Positions 1 through 10,769 are shown, numbered from the stretch's first letter. The stretch: DNA of 50,773 nucleotides from Clostridia bacterium (GCA_017508425.1 JAFVYZ010000019.1:1-50773), one strand, 5' to 3'. Translations and numbers: made by a program. Notes: a model not told the origin generated them from the letters alone.

Positions 1-359
1 ACGCCCTGTGCGTCAAGAGTACCGCGAATGATGTGGTAACGAACACCGGGCAGGTCTCTTACACGTCCGCCGCGAATAAGGACAACGGAGTGCTCCTGCA
101 GGTTGTGACCGATACCGGGAATGTAGGACGTAGCCTCAAGACCGTTGGTAAGACGGACTCTTGCGATCTTACGAAGTGCAGAGTTCGGCTTCTTGGGGCT
201 TGTGGTCGATACCTTCGTGCAAACGCCTCTTCTTTGAGGTGCGCGCTGGTCGGTCTGCTCGTTACGAAGCGTATTCAGTCCTTTTTGCAACACGGGGGAC
301 TTGGACTTGTACGTTTTGTCGGTGCGGCCCTGTCTGACAAGCTGATTGAAAGTTGGCAT
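1..359 (-). CDS. rpsL: 30S ribosomal protein S12, 3' end beyond window
   Basis: The reverse strand encodes the S12 family start [12 protein letters not shown], followed by the conserved stretches [14 protein letters not shown] and [14 protein letters not shown] and the decoding-centre loop [27 protein letters not shown]12 sits at the decoding site of the small subunit and is where streptomycin-resistance changes map. About 119 codons are visible; the C-terminus runs off the left edge. The ATG at 359-357 follows an AAGGAGGAAGGA ribosome site. It lies just downstream of rpoC, the usual bacterial order, but has its own consensus promoter and is separated from rpoC by a terminator. Confidence 0.97.
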   Translation of the reverse strand, partial: MPTFNQLVRQGRTDKTYKSKSPVLQKGLNTLRNEQTDQRAPQRRGVCTKVSTTSPKKPNSALRKIARVRLTNGLEATSYIPGIGHNLQEHSVVLIRGGRVRDLPGVRYHIIRGTLDAQG

Positions 360-432
360 TTCCTTCCTCCTTCTTAAAAATTTTAACGTTTAAGCCAAAA
401 TGGGCATAGTTATCCCAAAGCGCTTACGGTTT

Positions 433-461
433 ATTATAACACAAGGAAAAATTATTGTCAA
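433..461 (-). promoter_or_regulatory. Consensus sigma-A promoter of rpsL
   Basis: TTGACA at 461-456 and TATAAT at 438-433 are separated by exactly 17 bp and preceded by an extended -10 TG, a full match to consensus. The leader to the rpsL start is about 65 nt. This promoter and the rpoC terminator are the only recognisable elements in the gene-free stretch 360-666; the rest is AT-rich sequence plus a short CG-alternating palindrome near 572-586. Confidence 0.9.
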
Positions 462-616
462 GAGAAAAGTGATTTTTTACTTTTTGCACAAAAAAGGATG
501 CTTTGCGCCCACTATTTTGAACTATTTATGGGTTTTTTATGCATTTTTTTACCAAATATAATAAAAACACACGCGCGTGCGCGTCAGCGGGGCCTTTGCA
601 TCGTGTTACGGCACAC

Positions 617-656
617 AAAAGGGGGCGATGTGCGGCGGTTGCCGCGCATCGCCCCC
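617..656 (-). terminator. Rho-independent terminator of rpoC
   Basis: A near-perfect 16-bp GC-rich stem (left arm GGGGGCGATGTGCGGC, loop GGTT) is followed on the minus strand by TTTTGTG, directly after the rpoC stop codon. Confidence 0.8.
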
Positions 657-666
657 GAGGGTTTCA

Positions 667-3600
667 TTACGCCTCGATCGGTGCGTTTTCGCTTTGCTCG
701 ACGTGAACGTCGTGGTAGCAGGACATGCCCGTACCGGCAGGAATCAGCTTACCGATGATCACGTTCTCCTTCAGACCCATGAGGTTATCGATCTTGCCCT
801 TAATAGCGGCCTCGGTAAGAACCTTAGTGGTCTCCTGGAAGGAGGCAGCCGACAGGAACGACTCGGTTTGAAGGGCTGCCTTGGTAATACCAAGCAGCAC
901 ACGGGATGCCGTTGCCTCGCGGAGATTCTCTTCGCCTGCGGCAACACGCGCCTTGATTTGATTGTTCACTTCCTCGAAGTCAAGAACGTCCATCAGCGTA
1001 CCAATGAGAAGCTCGGTATCACCTGCATCCTCCACATGAACCTTACGGGTCATTTGACGTGCGATGATCTCAACGTGCTTATCGTTTACGCTAACGCCCT
1101 GCGAGCGGTAAACCTTTTGAATTTCCTCGGTGATATACTCGTAAACCTTATCAAGGCCGCTGATACGCATAATATCGGCAGGAGCCTTGCTACCGGCAGT
1201 GAGCACCTCACCGCGCTCAATGTGATCGCCCTCGGCAACCGCGATTTGCATACCGTAAGGAATGGTATATTTGTGCATTTCGCCCGTCGCGTCATCCACC
1301 ACGCTGATCTCGTGCACGTTCACGTTTTCACCGTGTGCAACGCCGGCAATCGTACCGGTCTGCTCACAAATGATCGCAGCCTTCTTCGGAGGCCTTGCCT
1401 CGAAGAGCTCCTCAACGCGGGGCAGACCCTGCGTAATATCGGTGCCTGCGACACCACCGGAGTGGAAGGTACGCATCGTCAGCTGAGTACCGGGCTCGCC
1501 GATCGACTGTGCGGCAATGATACCAACGGCCTCACCGACGCTTACAGTCTTGCCGGATGCGAGGTCCGCACCGTAGCAGTGCGCACAAATACCGTGACGT
1601 GCATGGCACTTGAGAAGCGTACGGATCTTCACCTTCTTGATGCCTGCAGCCTCGATCGCGTTGACGTGTGCCTCGGTGATCATAGTATCGTTTTCCACGA
1701 TAACTTCACCCGTTTCGGGGTGTTTTACCTCACCGAAGGTGTAACGGCCGAGAATACGATCGGCCAAAGCCTCCAAAGGATTGGAGGGATCCTTGACGTT
1801 GGGAATTTCCTTGATCCATTCGCCGTCGGTTGCATCACAGCATACCTCGCGCACGATCACATCCTGCGAAACGTCAACAAGACGACGGGTCAGGTAACCG
1901 GAGTCTGCGGTACGCAGAGCCGTATCGGAAAGCGACTTACGGGAGGAACGGGAGCCCATGAAATACTCAAGGATCTTCATGCCCTCACGGAAGTTCGATT
2001 TGATCGGGATCTCCATCGTTTTACCGTTGGTAGCGAACATCGAACCGCGCATTGCGGCAAGCTGACGCATCTGCTGGATCGAACCACGGGCACCCGAATC
2101 CGCCATGATCTTAATGGGGTTTTGCTGATGGAAGCACTTCATCATCGCGTCGGTCACGTTATCGGTTGCGACCTTCCATACATCAATGATCGAGTTATAA
2201 CGCTCCTCGTCCGTGAGAAGACCACGGCGGAAGGAGGCGTTGATACGGTCCACAGTTGCCTGTGCCGCATTGATCATCGCGGGCTTCTCCTTCGGCACAC
2301 TCATATCGTACACCGAGATCGAAAAGGACGCACGGGTGGAGTACTTGTAGCCCATTTCCTTAATATTATCAAGCATCTGTGCACAGTCAGCGGCACTGTG
2401 ATACTTCAGGCAGTTGTCAATGAGCGCACCAAGGATCTTCTTCACGTTGCCCTTCTTTGCCTTAAGGAAGGCCGTGTCGATCTCCATTTTGAAGAGATTT
2501 TCGGGCTTCGTGCGATCCACAAAGCCGAGATCCTGAGGAATGTTGCTGTTAAAGATCAAGCAGCCGAGCGAGGTCTCAGCCATACCCGTGACCGTCTCGC
2601 CGTTGATCTCTTTGGTCATACGCACCTTAATGGGAGCGTGAAGGCCAAGTACACCGTTGACATAAGCCATATTGACCTCGTCAAAGTTACGGAATACCAT
2701 CCCCTCGCCGGGCTCACCGGGCTTCTCCATAAGAAGGTAGTAGGTACCGAGGATCATATCCTGGGTGGGCACCGCAACGGCACGGCCGTCCACGGGCTTC
2801 AATAGGTTGTTTGCGGAAAGCATCAGGAAACGAGCCTCTGCCTGCGCCTCGGCCGAAAGCGGTACGTGTACGGGCATTTGGTCACCGTCGAAGTCGGCAT
2901 TGAATGCCGTACATACCAGCGGGTGAAGCTTGATGGCACGGCCCTCAACGAGAACCGGCTCAAATGCCTGGATAGAAAGTCTGTGAAGGGTGGGCGCGCG
3001 GTTCAGAAGCACGGGGTGCTCCTTGATGACGTTCTCAAGCGCATCCCAAACCTCGGGGTGCTGGTAAGCACGCTCGATCTTCTTTTGTGCCTCCTTGATG
3101 TTGGTCGCCTTCATCATTTCGGTGAGACGCTTGATCACGAAGGGCTTGAAGAGCTCAAGAGCCATTTCACGCGGCAGGCCGCACTGATAGATCTTGAGGT
3201 TGGGACCGACAACGATAACCGAACGGCCCGAGTAGTCCACACGCTTACCGAGAAGGTTTTGACGGAAGCGGCCCTGCTTACCGCGCAGCATCTCGGAAAG
3301 AGATTTGAGCTGACGGTTCGAGGGGCCCGTAACGGGCTTGCCGCGGCGGCCGTTGTCGATCAGAGCGTCAACAGCCTCCTGGAGCATACGCTTTTCGTTG
3401 CGAACCACGATCTCGGGGGTGTGGATCTCCATGAGCTTCTTCAGACGATTGTTACGCGCGATGACGCGACGGTAAAGCTCGTTGAGGTCGGAGGAAGCAA
3501 AGCGGCCGCCGTCAAGCTGGGTCATGGGACGGATCTCGGGCGGGAGCACAGGCAGTGCGTCAAGGATCATCCAGTCAAGGTGGTTGCCCGACTTGCGGAA

Positions 3601-4260
3601 GGCCTCGATCACCTCAAGACGCTTGATGATACGCGTCTTCTTCTGACCGGTCGCCACGAGAAGCTCATCCTTAAGCTGCTGAGAAAGTGCCTCCACGTCG
3701 ATGCCCTGAAGAAGTTCCTTGATGGCGTCGGCACCCATGCCGACACGGAACTCGTTGCCGTACATCTCGCGGTACTCCTCATACGATTTCTCGGTAAGGA
3801 CCGTGCCCTTTGCAAGAGGCGTAAGGCCGGGATCCAGCACCACGTTCTCAGCAAAGTAGAGCACCTGCTCGAGCTGCTTGGGGGAGATGTCAAGAACCAA
3901 TGCCATACGGGAGGGCACCGCCTTGAAATACCAAATGTGCGACACCGAGCAAGCAAGCTCGATGTGACCCATACGCTCACGGCGTACCTTTTTGGTCGTG
4001 ATCTCCACGCCGCACTTTTCGCACTTATGAACGCGATCGCGCGGCAAGGAGCTGACGTGGGAATTCTTATATTTGCCGCACATGCAAGCGCCATCCTTGG
4101 TCGGGCCAAAGATGCGCTCGCAGAACAGGCCTCCCACCTCGGCCTTGAGCGTGCGGTAGTTGATGGTTTCGGGCTTGGTAACCTCGCCGTAAGACCACTC
4201 ACGGATCATTTCGGGAGAAGCAAGACCTATTTTAATAGAATTGAATTCTTTATTTGCCAT
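667..4260 (-). CDS. rpoC: DNA-directed RNA polymerase subunit beta'
   Basis: Largest subunit of RNA polymerase, forming half of the catalytic cleft. Near the N-terminus is the zinc-binding CMCGKYK...CEKCGVEI region. The Mg-binding catalytic loop [12 protein letters not shown] is present, as are the clamp and bridge-helix regions ([27 protein letters not shown]) and a second cysteine cluster [13 protein letters not shown]. At 1197 aa it is full length for a Firmicutes beta'. Two in-frame ATGs exist (4266 and 4260); GGAGG ends only 3 nt before the first but 9 nt before the second, so 4260 is preferred. The ribosome site overlaps the last codons of rpoB, indicating co-transcription and probable translational coupling. 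Confidence 0.98.
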   Translation of the reverse strand: MANKEFNSIKIGLASPEMIREWSYGEVTKPETINYRTLKAEVGGLFCERIFGPTKDGACMCGKYKNSHVSSLPRDRVHKCEKCGVEITTKKVRRERMGHIELACSVSHIWYFKAVPSRMALVLDISPKQLEQVLYFAENVVLDPGLTPLAKGTVLTEKSYEEYREMYGNEFRVGMGADAIKELLQGIDVEALSQQLKDELLVATGQKKTRIIKRLEVIEAFRKSGNHLDWMILDALPVLPPEIRPMTQLDGGRFASSDLNELYRRVIARNNRLKKLMEIHTPEIVVRNEKRMLQEAVDALIDNGRRGKPVTGPSNRQLKSLSEMLRGKQGRFRQNLLGKRVDYSGRSVIVVGPNLKIYQCGLPREMALELFKPFVIKRLTEMMKATNIKEAQKKIERAYQHPEVWDALENVIKEHPVLLNRAPTLHRLSIQAFEPVLVEGRAIKLHPLVCTAFNADFDGDQMPVHVPLSAEAQAEARFLMLSANNLLKPVDGRAVAVPTQDMILGTYYLLMEKPGEPGEGMVFRNFDEVNMAYVNGVLGLHAPIKVRMTKEINGETVTGMAETSLGCLIFNSNIPQDLGFVDRTKPENLFKMEIDTAFLKAKKGNVKKILGALIDNCLKYHSAADCAQMLDNIKEMGYKYSTRASFSISVYDMSVPKEKPAMINAAQATVDRINASFRRGLLTDEERYNSIIDVWKVATDNVTDAMMKCFHQQNPIKIMADSGARGSIQQMRQLAAMRGSMFATNGKTMEIPIKSNFREGMKILEYFMGSRSSRKSLSDTALRTADSGYLTRRLVDVSQDVIVREVCCDATDGEWIKEIPNVKDPSNPLEALADRILGRYTFGEVKHPETGEVIVENDTMITEAHVNAIEAAGIKKVKIRTLLKCHARHGICAHCYGADLASGKTVSVGEAVGIIAAQSIGEPGTQLTMRTFHSGGVAGTDITQGLPRVEELFEARPPKKAAIICEQTGTIAGVAHGENVNVHEISVVDDATGEMHKYTIPYGMQIAVAEGDHIERGEVLTAGSKAPADIMRISGLDKVYEYITEEIQKVYRSQGVSVNDKHVEIIARQMTRKVHVEDAGDTELLIGTLMDVLDFEEVNNQIKARVAAGEENLREATASRVLLGITKAALQTESFLSAASFQETTKVLTEAAIKGKIDNLMGLKENVIIGKLIPAGTGMSCYHDVHVEQSENAPIEA

Positions 4261-4275
4261 ATTCATGCTCCTCCG

Positions 4276-7200
4276 TTAATCTTCGTAATCTTGGTTGTAG
4301 TTGTCGTCGTCGTAATCGTCCTCAGCAAAGATCTCGATCGCCTCACCGTTCTCGTCCTCGATGGTAAGATCGCCAAGATCGCCCTCTTCGAGGCCACTCG
4401 CACCGAGTGCTTCGTCAATGGCGGCAAGCTCTGCCTTGTTGGAGTAAGGCAGGGGCTCCTCATCATTGCAAAGGGTGGAAAGCTGGATCTCCTCACCGTT
4501 CTTATCCAGCACGCGAACGTCAAGTGCCAAGGCCTGAAGCTCTTTCACAAGCACCTTGAAGGACTCGGGCACGCCGGGCGTGGGAATGTTTTGACCCTTG
4601 ATGATCGCCTCGTATGCACGGCGGCGACCCGTGATGTCGTCGGACTTCACGGTCAAGATCTCCTGCAGGGTGTATGCGGCGCCGTATGCCTCAAGGGCCC
4701 AAACCTCCATCTCACCGAAGCGCTGGCCGCCGAACTGGGCTTTACCGCCAAGGGGCTGCTGCGTGATGAGGGAGTAAGGACCGTTTGCACGGGCGTGGAT
4801 CTTATCGTCAACCAGGTGATGCAGCTTGAGGTAGTACATAATACCAACGGTGACGGGGTTGTCGAAGGGATCACCGGTTCTACCGTCGTAAAGCACGGTC
4901 TTGCCGTCGATGACCTTCACCTTATCCTCAGCGATGAGTGCCGCGATCTTATCGGCATCGGCACGCACCTCGTCCTCGACGCGTACGTAATCCTTCTTGC
5001 CGTCGGCACCGGTTACCTCATAGAAGAGCTCCTTGCCGTCCACGTTCTCACCGGGCAGGATCTTACGGGCCATGCCTGCCATACGCATACATTCCATAAT
5101 ATCCTTCTCGTTTGCACCGTCAAAGACGGGGGTCATGATCTTCCAGCCCAGGTGACGTGCAGCGATACCAAGGTGAACCTCGAGCACCTGACCGATGTTC
5201 ATACGGGAAGGCACGCCCAGGGGGTTCAGCACGATATCAAGCGGCGTGCCGTCGGGCAGGAAGGGCATATCCTCGGGCGGAAGGATGCGAGAAACAACGC
5301 CCTTATTACCGTGGCGACCTGCCATTTTGTCGCCCACGGAGATCTTGCGCTTTTGCGCAATATAAACACGAACCTGCTTGTTGACACCGGCAGGCAGCTC
5401 GTCACCGTTTTCGTGCGAGAACACCTTGACGTCAACAACAATACCGCTCTCGCCGTGGGGCAGACGAAGCGAGGTGTCACGCACCTCTCTTGCCTTCTCA
5501 CCGAAGATGGCGCGAAGCAGGCGCTCCTCAGCCGTGAGCTCAGTCTCACCCTTGGGGGTGATCTTACCGACAAGAATGTCGCCGGCGCGAACCTCAGTAC
5601 CCTTCTTCACGATACCCTCGGCATTGAGGTCCTTCAGAGCGTCCTCGCCGACGTTCGAGATCTCGCGAGTGATCTCCTCCGGGCCAAGCTTCGTATCACG
5701 GGCATCGTGGGTGTATTCCTCAATGTGAAGCGAGGTATATACATCATCGCGGACAAGGCGCTCATTGAGAAGCACGGCGTCCTCGTAGTTGTAGCCCTCC
5801 CAGGTCATGAAGCCGATCAGGGCGTTCTTACCCAAGGAGATCTCGCCGTTTGCGGTCGCAGGACCGTCGGCGATCACAGTGCCGGCCTCAATGATGTCGC
5901 CCTTCGAAACGATCGGACGCTGGTTGAAGCACGTGCCCTGGTTGGTACGCTTGAACTTAATAAGCTCGTAAACGTCGCGCTCGCCATTGTCAAGCACGAT
6001 CTCGATCTTGTCGGCATCGACGTAATCGACGATACCTGCGCGCTTTGCGGTGATCACAACACCCGAGTCAACTGCTGCCTTGTACTCCATACCCGTACCA
6101 ACGATAGGCGAGTCGGTGACCATCAGCGGCACCGCTTGCTTTTGCATGTTCGAGCCCATCAGTGCACGCGAGTTATCGTCGTTTTCAAGGAACGGGATCA
6201 TGGCGGTGGCAACCGATACCACCATCTTGGGCGAAACGTCCATGTAGTCAACCTCGGAAGCCTCGACCTCGCGGATCTCGTTCTTGTCACGGGCGTTAAC
6301 GATCTTGTTGACAAAGCGACCTTCGCTGTCGAGCGGCTCGTTTGCCTGAGCGATAATATAGCGATCCTCGACGTCCGCGGTCATGTACTCGACCTCGTCG
6401 GTGACGATCCCCTTCTCCTTATCGTACTTGCGGTAAGGTGCTTCAATGAAGCCGTAATCGCTGATACGTGCATAGGTGGTAAGATAAGAGATCAGACCGA
6501 TGTTCGGACCTTCGGGAGTCTCGATCGGGCACATACGGCCGTAGTGCGTATAGTGAACGTCACGCACGTCGAAGGACGCGCGATCACGCGACAGACCGCC
6601 GGGGCCAAGTGCCGACAGACGGCGCTTATGCGTGAGCTCAGCCAAGGGGTTGTTTTGGTCCATGAACTGCGAAAGCTGCGAGGAGCCAAAGAACTCACGG
6701 ATACCGGTAGCGATCGGACGGGTGTTGATCAGCATTTGAGGCGTGATCTTATCCGCATCCTGCGTTGCCATACGGTCGGTAATGGTCTTATTCATGCGCG
6801 AGAAGCCGATGCGGAGCTGATTTTGCAGCTGCTCACCGACCGAGCGGATACGACGGTTGCCAAGATGGTCGATGTCGTCGTACTGGCCAAGACCCTGATC
6901 GTGCATCAGGCCCAGCATATAGTTGATCGAAGCAAAGATATCGTCCTTGGTGACGTGCTTGGGGCACAGCTCAGCCATACGGTTGCGCACAAGGGTCTTG
7001 AGGGTATCTACATCACCCTCAGCCTCCTCGATGATCTCAAGAAGCACGGGAATGCGAACGCGCTCATTGACGCCGCAATCCTTCAGGTCATAGCCGAGAA
7101 TGTACTCGGGCTCGATGGTATTGTTCGAGAAGACCTTGACCGCTTCACCGCCCTCAAGCGTAATAGTGACACCGTTGATGCCGGCGCGCTCGATGGCAAG

Positions 7201-8196
7201 GGCATCCTCGTGAGAAAGCAGCTTGCCTGCCTCAAAGATCACCTCACCGGTAAGGGGGCTCACGGCCGCCTCAGCCAAAACTCTGCCCTCGATACGTGCG
7301 GCAAGTGCGACCTTCTTGTCAAACTTGTAACGACCGACGGGGGCAATGTCGTAGCGGCGGTTATCAAACAGGATATCAGACAAAAGCTTTTGCGCGGCAT
7401 CGACCATCGCGGGCTCACCGGGACGCAGCTTCTTATGGATCTCCTTGAGAGCCTCGTGACCGACCGAGGTCAGGTTGTGCTCGGCAAGAACCTCAGACTC
7501 ATCCTTTTCAAAGGTGGCGGCAAGGCGGTCCTCTTCACCGAAGATGGCACAAACATCCTCACGCGTTTCGATCTCCGGCTTGTCCCCCAAAGCACCGAGT
7601 GCACGGATAAACAGGGTAATGGGAAGCTTGCGGTTCTTATCGATGCGCACATAAATAACGCCGTTGTTATCGGTCTCGTACTCCAGCCATGCGCCGCGGT
7701 ACGGGATGATTTGCGCGGTGTAGTTGCGCTTGCCCATTTTGTCGATCTCAGAAGCATAGTACATGCCGGGCGAGCGAATGATCTGCGATACGATCACGCG
7801 CTCTGCGCCATTGATCACGAACGTGCCGTTCTCGGTCATCAGGGGAATGTCACCCATGAAAATATCCGAATTCTGCACCTCGCCCGTTTGCTTGTTGGTC
7901 AAGCGAACGGTGACACGCAGGGGGGCGGCGTAGTTGACATCACGCTCTTTGCACTCTTCAACGGTATACTTGGGCTTTTGATCGATCGAGTAGGACAGAA
8001 ACTCAATGGAAAGATTGCCCGAGAAATCGGTGATCGGCGACACGTCACGCAAAACCTCACCCAGGCCCTCCTCAAGGAACCATTTAAAGGATTTGGTCTG
8101 CACCTCCACGAGATTCGGGAGCTCAAGGTTGTAACGTGCTTTGGAAAAACTCATTCTCGTGTTCTTGCCGAGTTTTTGCTCTTTTACGTTGACCAT
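4276..8196 (-). CDS. rpoB: DNA-directed RNA polymerase subunit beta
   Basis: Second large RNA polymerase subunit. The rifampicin-pocket segment reads [20 protein letters not shown] then [18 protein letters not shown], with the Asp, His and Ser most often changed in resistant mutants all wild type, so the enzyme should be rifampicin sensitive. The flap and C-terminal clamp motif [25 protein letters not shown] are intact. The C-terminus is a very acidic Asp/Glu tail. About 1306 aa. An ATG at 8217 gives seven more residues but has no ribosome site; the ATG at 8196 has GGAGTG upstream. rplL is not adjacent: rpoBC is transcribed from its own promoter. Confidence 0.97.
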   Translation of the reverse strand: MVNVKEQKLGKNTRMSFSKARYNLELPNLVEVQTKSFKWFLEEGLGEVLRDVSPITDFSGNLSIEFLSYSIDQKPKYTVEECKERDVNYAAPLRVTVRLTNKQTGEVQNSDIFMGDIPLMTENGTFVINGAERVIVSQIIRSPGMYYASEIDKMGKRNYTAQIIPYRGAWLEYETDNNGVIYVRIDKNRKLPITLFIRALGALGDKPEIETREDVCAIFGEEDRLAATFEKDESEVLAEHNLTSVGHEALKEIHKKLRPGEPAMVDAAQKLLSDILFDNRRYDIAPVGRYKFDKKVALAARIEGRVLAEAAVSPLTGEVIFEAGKLLSHEDALAIERAGINGVTITLEGGEAVKVFSNNTIEPEYILGYDLKDCGVNERVRIPVLLEIIEEAEGDVDTLKTLVRNRMAELCPKHVTKDDIFASINYMLGLMHDQGLGQYDDIDHLGNRRIRSVGEQLQNQLRIGFSRMNKTITDRMATQDADKITPQMLINTRPIATGIREFFGSSQLSQFMDQNNPLAELTHKRRLSALGPGGLSRDRASFDVRDVHYTHYGRMCPIETPEGPNIGLISYLTTYARISDYGFIEAPYRKYDKEKGIVTDEVEYMTADVEDRYIIAQANEPLDSEGRFVNKIVNARDKNEIREVEASEVDYMDVSPKMVVSVATAMIPFLENDDNSRALMGSNMQKQAVPLMVTDSPIVGTGMEYKAAVDSGVVITAKRAGIVDYVDADKIEIVLDNGERDVYELIKFKRTNQGTCFNQRPIVSKGDIIEAGTVIADGPATANGEISLGKNALIGFMTWEGYNYEDAVLLNERLVRDDVYTSLHIEEYTHDARDTKLGPEEITREISNVGEDALKDLNAEGIVKKGTEVRAGDILVGKITPKGETELTAEERLLRAIFGEKAREVRDTSLRLPHGESGIVVDVKVFSHENGDELPAGVNKQVRVYIAQKRKISVGDKMAGRHGNKGVVSRILPPEDMPFLPDGTPLDIVLNPLGVPSRMNIGQVLEVHLGIAARHLGWKIMTPVFDGANEKDIMECMRMAGMARKILPGENVDGKELFYEVTGADGKKDYVRVEDEVRADADKIAALIAEDKVKVIDGKTVLYDGRTGDPFDNPVTVGIMYYLKLHHLVDDKIHARANGPYSLITQQPLGGKAQFGGQRFGEMEVWALEAYGAAYTLQEILTVKSDDITGRRRAYEAIIKGQNIPTPGVPESFKVLVKELQALALDVRVLDKNGEEIQLSTLCNDEEPLPYSNKAELAAIDEALGASGLEEGDLGDLTIEDENGEAIEIFAEDDYDDDNYNQDYED

Positions 8197-8347
8197 TTGT
8201 TTTATCACTCCATTCATTGATTTAGAGTACCAAAACGCTTACATTTGCGCCGCCAGAATTCGCGCATACGCGTATATAATAGTTTTGATGCGAACTGTTT
8301 TACTACCTCAAAAAAGCGATAGTAAAGCAATTATAATGCAGTTTAAT

Positions 8348-8376
8348 ATTATAGCAAAGCAATCCCCTCTTGTCAA
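8348..8376 (-). promoter_or_regulatory. Consensus sigma-A promoter of rpoBC
   Basis: TTGACA (8376-8371) and TATAAT (8353-8348) with a 17-bp spacer: a perfect match. The leader to rpoB is about 145 nt and contains a hairpin with arms TTTACTA/TAGTAAA (8305-8332 region). The gene-free stretch 8197-8573 holds this promoter, the divergent rpsT promoter and AT-rich sequence. Confidence 0.88.
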
Positions 8377-8460
8377 GCGTTTTTTGAAGAATTTTTAAAA
8401 TTTTTTCTAAAAAGTGGAAAATTCCCGAAAAAATTTTTTTGGCTTTTTTTGAAAAAACCC

Positions 8461-8487
8461 TTGCATTTTGCGTTTTAATGTGATAAT
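8461..8487 (+). promoter_or_regulatory. Probable promoter of rpsT
   Basis: TTGCAT at 8461-8466 and an extended -10 TGTGATAAT ending at 8487. The spacer is short (15 bp), partly compensated by the TG extension. It is divergent from the rpoB promoter. Confidence 0.6.
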
Positions 8488-8509
8488 ATATATGACTGTA
8501 TGGACTTTT

Positions 8510-8539
8510 ACGACGGCGCACCCTCTCAGGCGCAGTCGT
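8510..8539 (+). promoter_or_regulatory. Hairpin in rpsT leader, possible autoregulatory site
   Basis: Arms ACGACGGCGC and GCGCAGTCGT (one mismatch) enclose a 10-nt loop in the rpsT 5' leader, about 20 nt before the AGGAGGG ribosome site. Ribosomal protein leaders often bind their own product; that role here is inference. Confidence 0.4.
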
Positions 8540-8573
8540 TAATCCGAAAAAATTAAAAGGAGGGTGAACGATA

Positions 8574-8837
8574 ATGCCGAACATTAAAAGTGCCAAAAAA
8601 CGCGTAAAGGTTATTGCTGCCAAGACCCTGCAGAACAAGATCTTCCGCACGCAGATGAAAACTGCGATCAAGAAGTATGAGGCTGCAGTAGAGGCCGGCG
8701 ATGCTGCTCTTGCACAGGAGACCTACAAGGCTGCTGTCAAGAAGATCGATATGGCTGTGTCCCGTGGTATCATCCACAAGAACGCTGCCGCTCGCAAAAA
8801 GAGCCAGTTTACCAAGAAGCTCAACACCATGGCTTAA
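8574..8837 (+). CDS. rpsT: 30S ribosomal protein S20
   Basis: An 87-residue, lysine- and alanine-rich helical protein with the S20 start MPNIKSAKKRVKV and the conserved C-terminal segment GIIHKNAAARKKSQFTKKLN. S20 binds 16S rRNA early in small-subunit assembly. Length is typical for the family. AGGAGGG precedes the ATG by 8 nt. It is a single-gene transcript, with a promoter upstream and a terminator 17 nt after the stop. Confidence 0.97.
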   Translation: MPNIKSAKKRVKVIAAKTLQNKIFRTQMKTAIKKYEAAVEAGDAALAQETYKAAVKKIDMAVSRGIIHKNAAARKKSQFTKKLNTMA

Positions 8838-8853
8838 TTGCCGCAAAAAATAT

Positions 8854-8890
8854 GGAGTGTCCTTTAACCCGAGGGCACTCCGTTTTTGTT
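8854..8890 (+). terminator. Terminator of rpsT
   Basis: Stem GGAGTGTCC/GGGCACTCC (9 bp with one G-U pair, loop TTTAACCCGA) followed by GTTTTTGTT. Confidence 0.85.
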
Positions 8891-8912
8891 ATCCTTCGAA
8901 AGGAGCCACACC

Positions 8913-9797
8913 ATGTCGCTTTACCTCAATGACCTCACCCCACACGTTGGGGGTACAGTACGCTTTTCCCCTCGCGCACCCAAGGGATGCAAATTAACCG
9001 CCGCACACGGCATGACCGCCGCCGGCACAATACATTTGAACCCACAAGAGGGGGACAACACCCCTCTTTACACGGCACTGCACGATTTTTTTAGTGAAAT
9101 GGAGCGTCTTTGCTTCGAATGTGCCTATTTGGTCCCCCCTACGGACCTCGGCTACGAGCTGTGCTCCGTGATTGCCGCCCTGACCGAATGTGACAACGGG
9201 TGTGCCGAGATCTATCTTTGCCTGGGCGACAAAATCCCCCAACCAAAAAGCACGGCAATTGAAGAGTTTATCAAAGGGCTCGGCATTCCCACTCGCACGC
9301 CTTGGATCCCCGCCGAGGAGCACCTTGGCGATGTGATAAGTGACAAGGAGGAAGCGCAGCCGTTTCGCCCGATCCCCAGCATGGCACCGCCCCGCTTTGC
9401 CATGCGTGCCGCGCGTCCCTGCCGCAGCACGAAGCTTGAGGAGGCGTTGAAGAAAAAGGCTGACGGCTTTGCCGCCCACCTCTTCGCGCTCATCGACCAA
9501 AAGGGCCTTGACGACGTGACCTGCTACAAGCGCGCCAACATTGACCGCAAGACCTTTTCAAAGATCCGTTGCGGTACATATCGCACGCCCTCAAAGGCCA
9601 CGGCGCTCGCCCTTGCACTCGCCCTGCGCCTGAACCTCGAAGAAACCGAGGCGCTCCTCAAATCAGCCGGCCTTGCGCTCTCCCCCGCCCGTGAGTTTGA
9701 TATCATCATACGCTTTTGTATTGAGAACGAGATCTTTGACATCCACGAGATCAACGAGGTGCTCTACCGCTACGACCAGCCCCTGCTCGGTGGCTGA
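8913..9797 (+). CDS. HTH-domain protein paired with vWA gene
   Basis: 294 residues; the ATG at 8913 is preceded by AAAGGAG. The first ~150 residues are not recognised and have no membrane segment. Residues from about 180 to the end form a helical module seen in many gut Clostridia next to vWA proteins: ALIDQKGLDDVTCYKRANID then RKTFSKIRCGTYRTPSKATA, ending IHEINEVLYRYDQPLLGG. The segment YKRANIDRKTFSKIR resembles a helix-turn-helix, so nucleic-acid binding is likely but unproven. The next gene encodes a vWA protein. No promoter was found in the 22 nt after the rpsT terminator, so transcription may come from readthrough. Function unknown. Confidence 0.8.
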   Translation: MSLYLNDLTPHVGGTVRFSPRAPKGCKLTAAHGMTAAGTIHLNPQEGDNTPLYTALHDFFSEMERLCFECAYLVPPTDLGYELCSVIAALTECDNGCAEIYLCLGDKIPQPKSTAIEEFIKGLGIPTRTPWIPAEEHLGDVISDKEEAQPFRPIPSMAPPRFAMRAARPCRSTKLEEALKKKADGFAAHLFALIDQKGLDDVTCYKRANIDRKTFSKIRCGTYRTPSKATALALALALRLNLEETEALLKSAGLALSPAREFDIIIRFCIENEIFDIHEINEVLYRYDQPLLGG

Positions 9798-9821
9798 AAA
9801 TGTCGCCTTTCAAGCGACCAC

Positions 9822-9871
9822 ACCTCCTTTATTCGGTGCTACAATGAGAGCACCGAATAAAGGAGGTTTTT
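9822..9871 (+). promoter_or_regulatory. Perfect 19-bp hairpin burying the vWA ribosome site
   Basis: The left arm at 9822-9840 is the exact reverse complement of the right arm at 9849-9867, with an 8-nt loop ACAATGAG. The right arm contains AAAGGAGG, the only ribosome site of the next gene, and is followed by TTTTTC. The structure can therefore act as an intrinsic terminator and as a lock on translation. A smaller hairpin, GTCGC/GCGAC, lies just before it (9802-9818). Confidence 0.75.
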
Positions 9872-9874
9872 CTT

Positions 9875-10468
9875 ATGCAACTAATTGAAGGAAAAAAAGA
9901 GGTCGTGTTTATTCTTGACCAAAGCGGCTCGATGGCATCGCTTGCCGCCGACACGGTAGGAGGCTTCAACAGCACGCTGAAGCGCATGCGCGAAAGCGAG
10001 GGCGAGGCGCTGGTCACAACGGTGCTTTTCAATGACAAGCTCCACACCTTGCACGATCGTATACCGCTTTGCAAAGTACCCGACATAACCGAGCGCGACT
10101 ACACCCCCGTTGGCAGCACTGCTCTGCTTGATGCGGTCGGATCGACGGTGGAGCACATCTCAAGCATTCACCGCTACGCAAGGCCCGAGGATCTACCGGA
10201 GCGTACGCTCTTTTTCATCACGACCGACGGCTTCGAAAACGCCAGCCGCCGCTTCACGGCAAACGAGGTGCAAGCAATGATCCGCGAAAAAACGACGGAG
10301 GCGGGATGGGAGTTCCACTTTTTGGCCGCCAACATCGATGCGGTAAGTGCCGCAAGGGACATTGGCATTCCGCGCGAGCACGCCTATCAGGTGCAAAACG
10401 ACGCCGAGGGGGTACGTCAATGCTTTAGCGGCATTGCTCAAGCCATCACAAGGAGGGCCAAAAAATGA
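9875..10468 (+). CDS. von Willebrand factor A domain protein (TerY-like)
   Basis: A 197-aa stand-alone vWA domain. The metal-ion-dependent adhesion site begins with FILDQSGSM (DxSxS), followed by the conserved Thr region PVGSTALLDAVG and the Asp in FFITTDGFENASRRF. There is no signal peptide or membrane helix, so it is probably cytoplasmic, as for TerY-type vWA proteins that act as scaffolds in stress systems. Its ribosome site AAAGGAGG is entirely inside the preceding hairpin. Its TGA overlaps the next ATG (ATGA), so the membrane protein downstream is translationally coupled. The partner and ligand are unknown. Confidence 0.88.
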   Translation: MQLIEGKKEVVFILDQSGSMASLAADTVGGFNSTLKRMRESEGEALVTTVLFNDKLHTLHDRIPLCKVPDITERDYTPVGSTALLDAVGSTVEHISSIHRYARPEDLPERTLFFITTDGFENASRRFTANEVQAMIREKTTEAGWEFHFLAANIDAVSAARDIGIPREHAYQVQNDAEGVRQCFSGIAQAITRRAKK

Positions 10469-10731
10469 ACACCGCCAAAACTGTCACACATCTTTTATTC
10501 CCGCTTTTCATCGGGCTGATCATCGGCGGCATCATTGTCGGAAGTACCGCGTCGGTCGTATGGGGCATTCTTTTACTGATCGCAGACATCGTAGTCGGCG
10601 TATGCCTGCAAAACGCCCTGGAAAACGCCGCAATGCGCCGTCGCTGGCAAAGCCTTTCCGATGAAGAAAAGCGCGCGCTTGTCCGCGCCTTTGTGGAAGA
10701 AAATTTCCCCGACATCGACGACGATCGTTAA
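10465..10731 (+). CDS. Small two-helix membrane protein
   Basis: 88 residues. Two adjacent hydrophobic segments (about residues 8-27 and 31-48) are followed by a charged cytoplasmic tail with RRRWQSLSDEEKRALVRAFV and an acidic end, FPDIDDDR. It overlaps the vWA stop codon by 4 nt, so the two are made together; it may anchor the vWA or HTH protein at the membrane (inference). I do not recognise a named family. Confidence 0.75.
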   Translation: MNTAKTVTHLLFPLFIGLIIGGIIVGSTASVVWGILLLIADIVVGVCLQNALENAAMRRRWQSLSDEEKRALVRAFVEENFPDIDDDR

Positions 10732-10769
10732 AAGAACCCCGTGCGAAATGTTTCGCACGGGGTTCTTTT
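10732..10769 (+). terminator. Terminator of the HTH-vWA cassette
   Basis: Perfect inverted repeat AAGAACCCCGTGCGAAA...TTTCGCACGGGGTTCTT ending in TTTT, starting 1 nt after the stop codon. Confidence 0.9.

Noticed and set aside
560-616. CG-alternating palindrome near 572-586 as a regulatory site
   Set aside because: Short, low-complexity, lies after the rpoC terminator and before no gene on either strand; no support beyond the palindrome.
2866-8220. Very long plus-strand open frame (1784 codons) opposite rpoB and the rpoC 5' part, and a similar one at 577-2805
   Set aside because: It is antisense to well-supported rpoB/rpoC, has no ribosome site, resembles no family, and arises from the codon bias of the real genes.
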